64,000 nt of DNA, from NCBI RefSeq assembly GCF_002355855.1, contig NZ_AP017655.1:2385501-2449500 (forward strand). Reading direction: 5' to 3'. How positions within the stretch are numbered: position 1 is the first letter of the stretch; every line of letters begins with the position of its first letter. The translations under genes and the position numbers were made by a program. Positions 38,751-47,634 of this stretch are shown piece after piece. Below the pieces are notes generated by a model. The model was not told the origin of the DNA. It worked only from the letters and a program-made list of their open reading frames with translations, and did no database searches. The stretch comes from Sphingobium cloacae (GTDB lineage Bacteria > Pseudomonadota > Alphaproteobacteria > Sphingomonadales > Sphingomonadaceae).

Positions 38751-39656
38751 GTGCTGCCCTTCGCGCGCGTCACCATCATCGGGCTGGGCCTGATCGGATC
38801 GTCGCTGGCGCGCGCGATCCGGCAATATATGCCGACGGTGCGCGTCACGGGCCATGACGCCGACCCGCAGGTGCGGGACGTGGCGCGGGCCATCGACCTG
38901 TGCGACGACATCGCCGACACGGCGGGCGCGGCGGTGACGGATGCCGATCTGGTCGTGCTGTGCGTGCCGGTGCGGGCGATGGGCGCGGCGGCGGCGGATT
39001 TCGCCGACGACCTGCCCGGCGACGCCATCGTCAGCGACGTGGGATCGTGCAAGGCCGATGTGCTGGCGCAACTCAGCGCGGCGCTGCCGGGGCACGCGAT
39101 CATTCCCGCGCATCCGGTCGCGGGGACGGAGAATAGCGGGCCGGAAGCGGGCTTCGCCACGCTGTTCCAGGGCCGCTGGTGCATCGTCACCCCGCCCGCC
39201 GGGGCCGATCCCACGGCGGTCGAGCGCGTGGCGGAGTTCTGGCGGCGCGTGGGCGCGGAGGTGGAGACGATGGAGCCGGCGCATCATGACCTGGTGCTGG
39301 CGGTGACGAGCCATCTGCCGCACCTGATCGCCTATACCATCGTCGGCACGGCCAGCGACCTGGAGGATGTCACCCAGTCGGAGGTCATCAAATATTCGGC
39401 GGGCGGCTTCCGCGATTTCACCCGGATCGCGGCGTCCGATCCGACCATGTGGCGCGACGTGTTCCTCGCCAACAAGGATGCCGTGCTGGAGATGCTGCAA
39501 CGCTTCTCCGAGGATCTGTCCGCGCTGCAACGGGCGATCCGCTGGGACGACGGGGATGCGCTGTTCAACCTCTTCACCCGCACCCGCGCCATCCGCCGCT
39601 CGATCATCGAGCAGGGGCAGGACGATCCCAAGCCCGATTTCGGGCGCAAGCATTAG
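38751..39656 (+). CDS. tyrA: Prephenate/arogenate dehydrogenase
   Basis: NAD(P)-dependent oxidative decarboxylation toward tyrosine. The protein has 301 residues. The Rossmann motif GLGLIGSSLARAI opens the protein, VSDVGSCKAD and HPVAGTENSGPEAG carry the catalytic His, and SHLPHLIAYTIV has the second conserved His. Cyclohexadienyl specificity (prephenate versus arogenate) is not decidable by eye. It starts at a GTG two bases after hisC. Confidence 0.94.
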   Translation: MLPFARVTIIGLGLIGSSLARAIRQYMPTVRVTGHDADPQVRDVARAIDLCDDIADTAGAAVTDADLVVLCVPVRAMGAAAADFADDLPGDAIVSDVGSCKADVLAQLSAALPGHAIIPAHPVAGTENSGPEAGFATLFQGRWCIVTPPAGADPTAVERVAEFWRRVGAEVETMEPAHHDLVLAVTSHLPHLIAYTIVGTASDLEDVTQSEVIKYSAGGFRDFTRIAASDPTMWRDVFLANKDAVLEMLQRFSEDLSALQRAIRWDDGDALFNLFTRTRAIRRSIIEQGQDDPKPDFGRKH

Positions 39657-39663
39657 GATCGGG

Positions 39664-40359
39664 TCAGGCGTTCAGCGCATTGATCGCGGCATGGACCCGC
39701 GCCTCGGCTTCCTTGCGGGGAAGGCCGGGGGGGACTGTTTCCCCCACCTTGTACGTGATGATGCCGGAGCGCTTGAGGAAACGGCCGCGCGGGGACAGGC
39801 GTCCGCTGTCCACCGCGATGGGAACGACCGGCAGGCCCAGTATCGCATAGAGCCCCGCGAAACCGGCGCGGAGCGGCGGCGCTTCCCCATGGGGGACGCG
39901 GGTGCCTTCGGGGAAGAGGCAGATAGGGCGGCCTGCCGCATTCGCCTGCCGCGCGGCGGCGCGCAGGGCGCGCAGGGCGCTGGCCCCGGCGCTGCGCTCC
40001 ACCGGCAGCAGGCCATAATCGCGCGCCAGCCCGCCCCAGAGCGGTATGTCGAGCAGCTCGCGCTTGGCCGCGATGGCGGGGCGATCGAACAGGCAGAGCA
40101 GGTCGATCGTCTCGAACATGGATTCATGCTTGAGGATGTAGAGATAGGCCCCCTGCGGCAGATCGCCCTCCACCCGCACCCTCTGCCCCAGCAACCAGCG
40201 CACGCAGCGGCGATGGAAGCGGCTCCACGCCGCCGCGACGGACAGGACGGCGCGGGGCGCGATCCAGTGCGCGATGATCGCCGTCAGCACGAACAGCAGC
40301 GATCCGCCGTAAAAGACGAGGAGGAAGGCGAGGGAACGCAGGGCGGTGATGACGATCAT
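39664..40359 (-). CDS. plsC: 1-Acyl-sn-glycerol-3-phosphate acyltransferase
   Basis: Membrane-bound acyltransferase of 231 residues that makes phosphatidic acid. The first transmembrane segment is at about 5-30. The catalytic motif, normally His-x4-Asp, reads KHESMFE, a His-x4-Glu form often seen in alphaproteobacterial PlsC. The glycerol-phosphate motif is FPEGTRVPHG and the third motif is GLPVVPIAVDSG. It is followed on the minus strand by nothing, and preceded by ydcF 5 bases upstream, so it is part of the ftsE-ftsX-ydcF-plsC operon. Confidence 0.93.
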   Translation of the reverse strand: MIVITALRSLAFLLVFYGGSLLFVLTAIIAHWIAPRAVLSVAAAWSRFHRRCVRWLLGQRVRVEGDLPQGAYLYILKHESMFETIDLLCLFDRPAIAAKRELLDIPLWGGLARDYGLLPVERSAGASALRALRAAARQANAAGRPICLFPEGTRVPHGEAPPLRAGFAGLYAILGLPVVPIAVDSGRLSPRGRFLKRSGIITYKVGETVPPGLPRKEAEARVHAAINALNA

Positions 40360-40364
40360 GGCCG

Positions 40365-40895
40365 TCAGATGCCGATCAGCGCGGCGGCGCGCCGCAGCAG
40401 ATATTTATTATATTCCCGCGCCAGCACGGTGAGGCTGGGGCGGCTGGGCACCGCGTCGTAGACGATGGTGACGCGCCCCGGCAGCGCCTGCCGCAATTCC
40501 AGCGCGGAACGGCGCATGTGCCAGTCGGTCGTGATGAGCCGCACGGTGCGATAGTCGCGCCGCTCCAGCCAGCGGGCGGTTTCGATGGCGTTGGAGCGCG
40601 TGTCGATGGCTTCGCGGCCGAGCGTGATGCAGCAGGTGAAGAGTTCTTCCGGCGTCTTGTACTCCGCCGCCAGTTCGGCCGGGCGGACGGAACGGTCGAC
40701 GCCGGAGATCAGCATCCGCTTGGCCGCGCCCTCCTGCAACAGCGCGAGGCCCCGGTCGATGCGCCCCGCCCCGCCGGTCAGCACGACGATGGCGTCGGTC
40801 GGCCTGCCGTCCATCGGGCGCGGCAGGAAGATCGCGAACCAGGCGAAACCCAGCATCCACGCCAGGATCGACACGGCGAGGAGCCGGACGATCAC
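40365..40895 (-). CDS. YdcF family protein (DUF218)
   Basis: Inner-membrane-anchored protein of 176 residues with one N-terminal helix (about 2-24) and a periplasmic or cytoplasmic DUF218 Rossmann-like domain. Features are DAIVVLTGGAGRIDRGLALL, LISGVD, NAIETARWL and LITTDWHMRRS. The family includes SanA and ElyC, linked to envelope integrity, but the enzyme activity is unknown. The GTG start overlaps the ftsX stop, so the two are coupled. Confidence 0.9.
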   Translation of the reverse strand: MIVRLLAVSILAWMLGFAWFAIFLPRPMDGRPTDAIVVLTGGAGRIDRGLALLQEGAAKRMLISGVDRSVRPAELAAEYKTPEELFTCCITLGREAIDTRSNAIETARWLERRDYRTVRLITTDWHMRRSALELRQALPGRVTIVYDAVPSRPSLTVLAREYNKYLLRRAAALIGI

Positions 40896-41797
40896 AGCAG
40901 CCGTCCCAGCGACCGCAGCACGGTCCAGCGCGCCGCCAGCATGGCGAGCAGCACGCCGCCCACCGGCAGCGCGGCCAGCACCGCCCAACTGCTCCACGGC
41001 AGATGCACCGCGCCCAGCAGTTCCGATCCGGTCGCGATCAGCCGCGCGCCCAGCAGCAGGATGACGCCGGCGGCGATGACAAAGCCCAGCAGGCTGCCCA
41101 GCATGGCGTCGAGCGCGATGCGCCGCTGGAACAGGCGGGCGATCTGCACATCGGTCGCGCCCATGAGGTGCAGCACCTCGATGGTGCCGCGATGGCTGTC
41201 ATGCGCCCCGCGCGCCGCCAGCACCACCACCGCGCCGGTCGCCAGCGCCATCAGCAGCACGATCCCGACCGCCAGCCATCCGAGCGCGGACAAAAGCCCC
41301 GCGAGCGGCAGCAGGAAGGCGGCATGGGGTTCGACCCGGATCTTGGGCGACAGGCCGGAAAGCAGGCGGCGCAGGCGGTTCACCTTCGCATCCGCCTCCC
41401 CTGCGGTCAGGGTAACGTCGATCAGGGCGGGGATAGGCAGGTCGCCGCTCGACGCATCCTCGCCCAGCCAGGGGCGGAGCTGGTCCGACAGCGCGGCGGG
41501 ATCGACGGGCTTGACGCCCGCCACGCCGTCCGCGCCGCGCAAGGCCTGCGCGACGCGTGCGCTCAGGCGTTCGCGCGCTGGCCCATCGGCTTCCACGATC
41601 TGCACCGTCGCCCGCCCAGCAAGGTCCGCGCTCATCGAGCGGACCGCCGCGCCCAGCCCCAGGCCGGCGGCGGCGGCGAGCACGGTCAGGAACATCATGA
41701 TCGCGATGATCCACGGCATCGGCCCCGCGACCCGGCCTTCGGGCAGCAGGCGGTGGCGTGCTGCTGCGGCGGCGCGGCGATCCATGCGCCCGCTCAT
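40892..41797 (-). CDS. ftsX: Cell division protein FtsX
   Basis: Membrane half of the FtsEX complex that activates peptidoglycan hydrolases at the division site. It has 301 residues: N-terminal helix (about 28-50), an extracytoplasmic loop (about 50-165), then three helices (about 165-195, 215-245, 265-290). The C-terminal cytoplasmic stretch EVLHLMGATDVQIARLFQRR is the family signature. Coupled to ftsE by a 4-base overlap. Confidence 0.93.
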   Translation of the reverse strand: MSGRMDRRAAAAARHRLLPEGRVAGPMPWIIAIMMFLTVLAAAAGLGLGAAVRSMSADLAGRATVQIVEADGPARERLSARVAQALRGADGVAGVKPVDPAALSDQLRPWLGEDASSGDLPIPALIDVTLTAGEADAKVNRLRRLLSGLSPKIRVEPHAAFLLPLAGLLSALGWLAVGIVLLMALATGAVVVLAARGAHDSHRGTIEVLHLMGATDVQIARLFQRRIALDAMLGSLLGFVIAAGVILLLGARLIATGSELLGAVHLPWSSWAVLAALPVGGVLLAMLAARWTVLRSLGRLL

Positions 41798-42507
41798 CCG
41801 CCATGGCCCTGCGGACGGGGCGGATAGCGCAGCGCGCCGGTCGGGTCCGCCAGCCGTCCCCTGTCCAGCCGCATCATCTGCGCGCCCGCCACCTGCCCCA
41901 TCAGCGGCAGGTCGTGGGTCGCGACGACGATGGTGGTGCCCAGGCGATTGAGCGCCTCGAACAGGGTGAGGAGGCGGCTCGCCATGTCGGGATCGACGTT
42001 ACCGGTGGGCTCGTCCGCCACCAGTATCTCCGGCCGGGCGATGACGGCGCGGGCGATGGCGACGCGCTGCTGCTCCCCGCCCGAAAGGGTCGCGGGCCGC
42101 GCCTGTCCCCGGTCGCCCAGCCCCACCCAGTTCAGCATTTCGGTCACGGGGGCGTCGACCTCGCCCTCCTCCATGCCCGCGACGCGCAGGGGCAGGGCGA
42201 TATTGTCATAGGCCGACAAATGGGGGACGAGGCGGAAATCCTGGAAGACGACGCCGATGCGGCGGCGGAAGCCGGGCAGGCGCTTGCGGGGCAGCGTCAC
42301 CACATCCTCCCCGAACAGGCGGATGACGCCGCGATTGGGCCGCTGGGCCAGATAGAGCAGCTTCAGCAGCGACGTCTTGCCCGCGCCCGACGCGCCGGTC
42401 AGGAAATAGAAGCCGCCGCCGTGCAGCGTGAAGCTGATGTCGGACAGCGTTTCGCTATCCAGCCCGTAGCGCAGGCCGACATTTTCGAACTGGACGATGG
42501 CCGACAT
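41794..42507 (-). CDS. ftsE: Cell division ATP-binding protein FtsE
   Basis: ABC ATPase of 237 residues partnering FtsX at the septum. Walker A is GASGAGKTS (near 38), the signature is LSGGEQQR, Walker B is ILVADEPTG and the switch His is in VVATHDLP. QRPNRGVIRLFGEDV is typical of FtsE. Start at ATG 42507 (MSAIVQFENVGLRYG); the longer open frame upstream has no similarity. First gene of the minus-strand operon with ftsX, ydcF and plsC. Divergent from the zinc-ribbon gene, 170 bases. Confidence 0.95.
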   Translation of the reverse strand: MSAIVQFENVGLRYGLDSETLSDISFTLHGGGFYFLTGASGAGKTSLLKLLYLAQRPNRGVIRLFGEDVVTLPRKRLPGFRRRIGVVFQDFRLVPHLSAYDNIALPLRVAGMEEGEVDAPVTEMLNWVGLGDRGQARPATLSGGEQQRVAIARAVIARPEILVADEPTGNVDPDMASRLLTLFEALNRLGTTIVVATHDLPLMGQVAGAQMMRLDRGRLADPTGALRYPPRPQGHGG

Positions 42508-42677
42508 GATCTGAAAAACCGGCGCTCGCGCGCTCCCTTGTGCCCCTGACATGCAGCCATGGCACAGCGGGCGGCCCGCCGTAAAGCCCGCGCCGCGCCA
42601 CCGCGCGAGTCGCGATCGATGCCGCCCGCCGGTTTTGACCGCTTGCGCGCGAGTCGAAGCCATGGCTATGAAGCGGA

Positions 42678-43553
42678 ATGATCCTGCTGTGTCCCCAATG
42701 CGCGACGCGCTATATCGTGCCGGACAGCGCCGTCGGCCCGAACGGCCGCCAGGTCCGCTGCGCCGCCTGCAAGCATAGCTGGTTTCAGGACGGTCCCGCC
42801 CTTCCGCCGCGCGAGGAAGCGCCCGCCCCGCCCGCACCCGCCCTGCGCGAAGAGCCGCCGGCCGCCGCAGCGCCGCCGCCGCCTCCCCCGCCGGTCGCTC
42901 CGCCCGAACCGGACCCCGCGTCCGCCGAGGCGCAGGCGGAGCAGCAGCAGTCCGTTACACCTCCCGTGACCGAAGACGCCGCCGAGGCCGGACCGGCGGA
43001 CGAACAGGCCGCGCCGCCGCCTGCCCCGGCCTATGCCGCGCCGGACAATCGTTTCGACCCCGTCCATGGGCGCGCGCCGGCCGAAGCCGCCGGGCAGAGC
43101 CAGTTCGATGCCGCCCCGCCGTTCAAGCCGCGCCGCAATCCGCTCAAGCTGGCGACTTACGCCGCTATCGCCTTCTGCCTGGCCGTCGCGGCGGCAGGCG
43201 GCGCCCTATATTATTTCGGCGCGCCCAGCTGGGCCGTGAGCCTGGGCCTTGCCCCGGACGAGAGCGATCCCGACCTGCTCTTTTATCTTTCCAAGCCCGC
43301 CGAACGGCGCAAGCTGCCCACCGGCGAGGAATATTTCGCCTTCGGCGCGCGGATCGTGAACAGCGGCAAGCAGGCGCTGCCCGTGCCGCCGGTGCTGGTG
43401 CAACTGCGCGACCGCCAGAACCGCCTCGTCTTCAGCTGGACGACCAAGGCGGACAAGGCTCGGCTCAAGCCCGGCGAGGAAGCGTCGATCAATGAAAGCC
43501 GGATCGACATTCCCAAGAACGCCGAAAACCTGTCGCTGACCTTCGTGCAGTAA
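42678..43553 (+). CDS. Zinc-ribbon membrane protein (MJ0042-type)
   Basis: Protein of 291 residues with an N-terminal zinc ribbon (CPQC near residue 5 and CAAC near residue 28), a long proline- and alanine-rich linker (about 45-150), one transmembrane helix (about 155-178) and a C-terminal domain of beta type ([20 protein letters not shown] onward). The MJ0042 zinc ribbon with a membrane anchor is common in alphaproteobacteria next to ftsEX; the role is unknown. Downstream is the convergent MFS gene. Confidence 0.88.
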   Translation: MILLCPQCATRYIVPDSAVGPNGRQVRCAACKHSWFQDGPALPPREEAPAPPAPALREEPPAAAAPPPPPPPVAPPEPDPASAEAQAEQQQSVTPPVTEDAAEAGPADEQAAPPPAPAYAAPDNRFDPVHGRAPAEAAGQSQFDAAPPFKPRRNPLKLATYAAIAFCLAVAAAGGALYYFGAPSWAVSLGLAPDESDPDLLFYLSKPAERRKLPTGEEYFAFGARIVNSGKQALPVPPVLVQLRDRQNRLVFSWTTKADKARLKPGEEASINESRIDIPKNAENLSLTFVQ

Positions 43554-43558
43554 AAGGG

Positions 43559-44821
43559 TCAGATCTCGATCTGGCGCAGGGCATGATGACCGGGGCGGGT
43601 GAACAGCTGGCCCCGCTCCGCCCAGAAGACGATGGCCAGCGCCGCGCAGCCGAAACAGGCCATGCCCAGCGCCAGCGGAAGCACGGTTCCATCATAGGCA
43701 AGGCCGATGAGGCTGCCCAATGTCGCCGAGATTGCCGTCGTCAGGAAGGACTGGAAGGAAGAGGCGATGCCCGCGCCTTTCGAAAATGGCTCCATCGAAA
43801 TGGCGCTGAAATTGGACGCGGTGAAGGCGATGCTCAGCATCGTCAGCGATTGCAGCACCAGAAAGACAGGCAGGCTTTCCCACCCCGCCTTGATGACCCC
43901 GACATGCAGGGCGCAGATCAGGATGAAGGCGATCAATGCGCCCTGGCTCAATCGCCGCGCGCCAAAGCGCGACACCAGACGGCTGTTGATGAGGCTGCCC
44001 AGCCCCATGCTGCCCGCCATGACGGCGAAGGCGACGGGGAAGATCGCCTGCGCATCGAACGTGTCGAACATGATCTGCTGCACCGACAGGATGAAGCCGA
44101 TGAGGCCGCTCATGGCCACGCCGCTCGCCAGCATATAGCCGATCACGCTGCGATGGGTGATGATCCCGCCCACACCGCGCAGCACATTGCGGGCGCTGAT
44201 GGCGATCCGGTTTTCTGGCCTGAGCGTTTCGGGCAGGCGCGCCAGCATCCATAGCAGGACCATGGCCGCCAGCAGCGCCAGCGTCCAGAATATCCACCGC
44301 CATGGCGCGATCCAGAGGATCGCCTGCCCCATGCCGGGGGCCATGACCGGGATCAGGATGAACACCGCGAAGATCAGCGACATGACCCGCGCCATCGCAT
44401 CCCCGCGGAAACGGTCGCGGATGATGCTCACGGTGATGACCCGGCTGGCCCCGGCGAAGAAGCCCGCGCAGGTCCGTCCGATCAGCAGCATGGCAAAGCT
44501 GTGCGCCCCCGCGCAGGCCACGGAGGACAGGATGAACAGCGCCATCGCGCTTCCCAGCACCCGCTTGCGTCCATAACGGTCGGACAGGATGCCGAACAGC
44601 AGCGACCCGACGCCCAGGCCCAGGAAATACATGCTGATGATGAGCTGACGGTCATTGGGATGGGGGATGCGGAGATCCCGCCCGATGTCCGGCAAGGCAG
44701 GCAGCATCGGATCGATCGACAGCGCGTTCATCGCCATCAGGCAGGCGCACAGGAGCACGAATTCGCGGAAATGCATGTCTTTGGAAGGCGCCGCCATGTT
44801 TTCCGGAGGAGTCTGGGTCAT
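43559..44821 (-). CDS. MFS multidrug transporter, Bcr/CflA type
   Basis: Twelve-helix major facilitator of 420 residues. The signature GILSDRYGRKRVLG sits between helices 2 and 3, and LLIGRTCAGFFAGASRVITVSIIRDRF in helices 4-5 is typical of the Bcr/CflA drug resistance subfamily (bicyclomycin, chloramphenicol). Actual substrates cannot be told. The start ATG is at 44821; the gene is convergent with the zinc-ribbon gene, five bases apart. Confidence 0.9.
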   Translation of the reverse strand: MTQTPPENMAAPSKDMHFREFVLLCACLMAMNALSIDPMLPALPDIGRDLRIPHPNDRQLIISMYFLGLGVGSLLFGILSDRYGRKRVLGSAMALFILSSVACAGAHSFAMLLIGRTCAGFFAGASRVITVSIIRDRFRGDAMARVMSLIFAVFILIPVMAPGMGQAILWIAPWRWIFWTLALLAAMVLLWMLARLPETLRPENRIAISARNVLRGVGGIITHRSVIGYMLASGVAMSGLIGFILSVQQIMFDTFDAQAIFPVAFAVMAGSMGLGSLINSRLVSRFGARRLSQGALIAFILICALHVGVIKAGWESLPVFLVLQSLTMLSIAFTASNFSAISMEPFSKGAGIASSFQSFLTTAISATLGSLIGLAYDGTVLPLALGMACFGCAALAIVFWAERGQLFTRPGHHALRQIEI

Positions 44822-44940
44822 GGACGGCCTATGGGGACAATCGGCGGGCCGCGCCACCTTTATCTGCCCCCGGCGAAGGGGGCGTTAACCGTGAAAGCGC
44901 CGATCGCATCGGACGGAAAAAGCGATGCGCGACAATGGCG

Positions 44941-44955
44941 TTAACCATTTTTTAT
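44941..44955 (+). promoter_or_regulatory. CtrA-like box TTAA-N7-TTAT
   Basis: TTAA followed by seven bases and TTAT, one mismatch from the alphaproteobacterial CtrA consensus TTAA-N7-TTAA, 71 bases before the Sel1 gene. A second TTAACC lies at 44885. Single short motifs occur by chance, so support is weak. Confidence 0.3.
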
Positions 44956-45025
44956 CCCCTGCCGGTCCAGTTTCCCTCCTGTTGCAAACCGTTTGGGTCC
45001 AATCCTTCGAGGGGGGAGGTCGATT

Positions 45026-45322
45026 ATGGCGAATGGTATCAAGAGCGCGCGGTTCCTGATGGAAAGCCGTCTGGCGGACGCCGCGCGCGGGTCAGCGGAA
45101 GATTGTTTCGAACTGGGCGTGGCCTATAGCTGCGGCACGGGCGGCATGCCCATCGATCTGGTCGAGGCGCATAAATGGTTCAACCTCGCCGCGCTCAACG
45201 GCAGCGAGGAAGGACAGACCATGCGCGCCGAAATCGCCGAGGAAATGACCGCGCGCGAGATCGCCGAGGCGCAGCGCCAGGCCCGCGCCTGGATCGCCGC
45301 GACGCAGCTTCGCGCCGCCTGA
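45026..45322 (+). CDS. Sel1-like repeat protein
   Basis: Small protein of 98 residues with one recognisable Sel1-like tetratricopeptide helix pair (FELGVAYSCGTGGMPIDLVEAHKWFNLAALNGSEEGQ). Sel1 repeats mediate protein-protein contacts; the partner is unknown. A very strong ribosome site, GGGGGGAGGT, lies six bases before the ATG. No signal peptide, so probably cytoplasmic. Monocistronic, convergent with the acyltransferase gene. Confidence 0.85.
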   Translation: MANGIKSARFLMESRLADAARGSAEDCFELGVAYSCGTGGMPIDLVEAHKWFNLAALNGSEEGQTMRAEIAEEMTAREIAEAQRQARAWIAATQLRAA

Positions 45323-45328
45323 TCCTTT

Positions 45329-46462
45329 TCAGCCTTCCTTCTTGAACGGCATATGTTCGTTCAGCCAGAGCCGGTCGCGCTGCACTTCGCGGCGCTCGGC
45401 GGCGAGGAAGTCCGCCACGGCGCGGCGGAAACCGGCGTTCGGAATGAAATGCGCGGAAAAGGTCGGTTGCGGCGCATAGCCCCGCGCCAGCTTGTGCCCG
45501 CCCTGCGCGCCCGCCTCCACGCGGGAAAGACCCCGGGCGATGGCCACGTCTATGGCCTGATAATAGCATAGTTCGAAATGGAGGTTCGGCACCTCCTGCG
45601 TGCAGCCCCAATAGCGGCCGTAGAGCGTGTCCGCGCCAATGAGGTTGAGCGCGCCCGCGATCGGCGTCCCGTCCCGCAGCGCCAGCATCAGCAGCACGCG
45701 ATCCGCCATCCTCTCCCCCAGCAGGGAGAAGAAGGCGCGGGTGAGGTAAGGACGGCCCCATTTGCGCGCGCCGGTGTCCTGGTAGAAGTCCCAGAACATG
45801 TCCCAATGGGCCTCGCGGATGTCCTCGCCGGTCAGGTGGACGATCTTCAGCCCCTTGACGGCGCGCTCGCGTTCCTTGCGGATATTCTTCCGTTTGGCGC
45901 TGGACAGGCTGACGAGGAAGTCGTCGAAATCGCGATAGCCATGGTTGGTCCAGTGGAACTGGCTGTCCTCGCGGATCAGCCATCCCGCCGCCTCGAACAG
46001 CGGCACCTGCTCCCGTTCGACGAAGGTCGCATGGGCCGACGACAGGCCGTTGCGCTCCACCAGCGTTTCGATCCCCGCGATCAGCGCGGGGGCGAGCGCC
46101 GCGTCGCGCAGCAGCAGGCGCGGTCCGGGGACGGGGGAGAAGGGCGAGGCGATCTGGAGCTTGGGATAATAATCGCCGCCCGCCCGCTGCCAGGCGTCGG
46201 CCCAGCTATGATCGAACACATATTCGCCCTGGCTGTGCGATTTGGCGTAGACTGGCGCGGCGGCGGCGATGCGCCCGTCCGCTCCGTCGATCAGCAGCGG
46301 CAGCGATTGCCAGCCGGTGTCCAGCCCGACGCTGCCGGACTCTTCCAGCGCCGACAGGAAATCCCAGCTGACGAAGGGATTGGCGGCTCCGGCGCAGGCA
46401 TCCCATTCATCGCGAGGCAGGGTCGCCACGCCTTCCACCACGCGCGCGACCATCTCAGCCAT
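45329..46462 (-). CDS. GNAT/FemAB-like acyltransferase (COG3146 type)
   Basis: Protein of 377 residues of the peptidogalycan biosynthesis/FemAB-like group (DUF482, COG3146), a double GNAT fold without a proven substrate. Signatures are NPFVSWDFLSALEESGSVG near residue 28, VFDHSWADAWQRAGGDYYPKLQ and YWGCTQEVPNLHFELCYYQ. Start at ATG 46462, which overlaps the end of the phosphodiesterase gene by 8 bases, so it is co-translated. It is the last gene of the chain DUF3572-HAD-RidA-GDPD-acyltransferase. Confidence 0.88.
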   Translation of the reverse strand: MAEMVARVVEGVATLPRDEWDACAGAANPFVSWDFLSALEESGSVGLDTGWQSLPLLIDGADGRIAAAAPVYAKSHSQGEYVFDHSWADAWQRAGGDYYPKLQIASPFSPVPGPRLLLRDAALAPALIAGIETLVERNGLSSAHATFVEREQVPLFEAAGWLIREDSQFHWTNHGYRDFDDFLVSLSSAKRKNIRKERERAVKGLKIVHLTGEDIREAHWDMFWDFYQDTGARKWGRPYLTRAFFSLLGERMADRVLLMLALRDGTPIAGALNLIGADTLYGRYWGCTQEVPNLHFELCYYQAIDVAIARGLSRVEAGAQGGHKLARGYAPQPTFSAHFIPNAGFRRAVADFLAAERREVQRDRLWLNEHMPFKKEG

Positions 46463-47198
46463 CGACGCGCTCGAAGATGATCTGGTCGGCATGGGCGGCG
46501 GCGCGGGCGCGGTCGGCGGCGCTGCGGACGGTCCATGTCAGCACGGGCAGGCCCCTTTGGCGGAAGGCGGCGGCGAAGGGCGATGGCAGGTCGCGAATGT
46601 CACAGGCGATGAAATCGGGTCGCGCAAGCGCCAGCGCAAGGGCCCGCTCGATCCAGCCGCGCCATTTCGGCTTGTCCTGCTGCGTCACCACCAGCCCGCG
46701 CACGGCATCGGGCGCGTGACGCGCGAACCAGCGCATCGCCAGCGGGTGGAAGGACATGACCGCCACCGAGGGCGCGGAGGAACGGGCCAGCGCATCGGCC
46801 ACCGCCGCGCAGAGCGGGGCGATGTCCCGGCCATGGTCGATCTTGATCTCGACCAGCAGCGGCGTGCCGTCCGCGCATCGATCCAGCAGGGTGGAGAGGC
46901 GCGGCACGCCGCCGCCGTCGCGCAGGGCGATGCTCTCCAGCTCCGCCGCGCCGCGTTCCGCGACCGGGCCGGACGCCGCCGTCATCCAATCGAGCTTCGC
47001 GTCGTGGAAAACCATCGCCACGCCGTCGCGGCTGAGGCGGACGTCGCATTCGATGCCGTAACCGCCCGCGATGGCGGCGTCGAAGGCCGTCATGCCGTTT
47101 TCGCTGACCCCCGCCCCGTGCAGCCCGCGATGGGCGAAGGGACGGGCGGTCAGGAAGGCGCGGCGGTCAGGCTTCGGGCCGGACAAGGACGACCGCAT
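46455..47198 (-). CDS. Glycerophosphodiester phosphodiesterase
   Basis: GDPD-family TIM-barrel enzyme of about 247 residues that hydrolyses glycerophosphodiesters to glycerol 3-phosphate and an alcohol. The catalytic signature is FAHRGLHGAGVSENGM with His-Arg, followed by IECDVRLSRDGVAMVFHD with metal-binding Glu and Asp and the second His. No signal peptide, so probably cytoplasmic. The start is uncertain: ATG 47198 overlaps RidA by 32 bases; a later TTG is possible. Confidence 0.9.
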   Translation of the reverse strand: MRSSLSGPKPDRRAFLTARPFAHRGLHGAGVSENGMTAFDAAIAGGYGIECDVRLSRDGVAMVFHDAKLDWMTAASGPVAERGAAELESIALRDGGGVPRLSTLLDRCADGTPLLVEIKIDHGRDIAPLCAAVADALARSSAPSVAVMSFHPLAMRWFARHAPDAVRGLVVTQQDKPKWRGWIERALALALARPDFIACDIRDLPSPFAAAFRQRGLPVLTWTVRSAADRARAAAHADQIIFERVDG

Positions 47199-47634
47199 CG
47201 ATTTCGACCGCCGAATTGAGCGGCAGCACCGGCACGCCCACGGCGCTGCGCGCATGGCGGCCCGCATCGCCGAAGACTTCGACCATCAGTTCGGACGCGC
47301 CGTTCGCGACCTTGGGCTGGTCGCTGAAATCCGACGCGCTGCTGATGAAGACGCCCAGCTTCACGATCCGTTCGACCCGATCGAGGCTGCCCAGCGCCGC
47401 CTTCATCTGCGCGATGAGGTTGAGGCCGCAGGCCCGCGCGGCGCGCACGCCGTAATCGAGATTGACGGTATCGCCCAGACGCCCGGTCATGAGCTGCCCG
47501 TCGGATAGCGCGATCTGCCCGGAGATGTGCAGCAGGCCATGGGCTTCGACCGCCGCGACATAGGCGGCGACCGGCGCGGCGGCGGGAGGCAGGACAATGC
47601 CCAGTTCGGCAAGGCGGGCTTCAATGCTCATCAT
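47167..47634 (-). CDS. RidA family protein
   Basis: YjgF/YER057c/UK114 family member of 155 residues. RidA deaminates reactive enamine/imine intermediates from PLP enzymes. Family features: HISGQIALSDGQLMTGRLGD near the N-terminus and NSAVEIDAVVLVRPEA at the C-terminus. The catalytic Arg, expected near RSAVGVPVLP, is present as an Arg in that stretch. The ATG overlaps the HAD stop codon (ATGA). Confidence 0.92.
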   Translation of the reverse strand: MMSIEARLAELGIVLPPAAAPVAAYVAAVEAHGLLHISGQIALSDGQLMTGRLGDTVNLDYGVRAARACGLNLIAQMKAALGSLDRVERIVKLGVFISSASDFSDQPKVANGASELMVEVFGDAGRHARSAVGVPVLPLNSAVEIDAVVLVRPEA

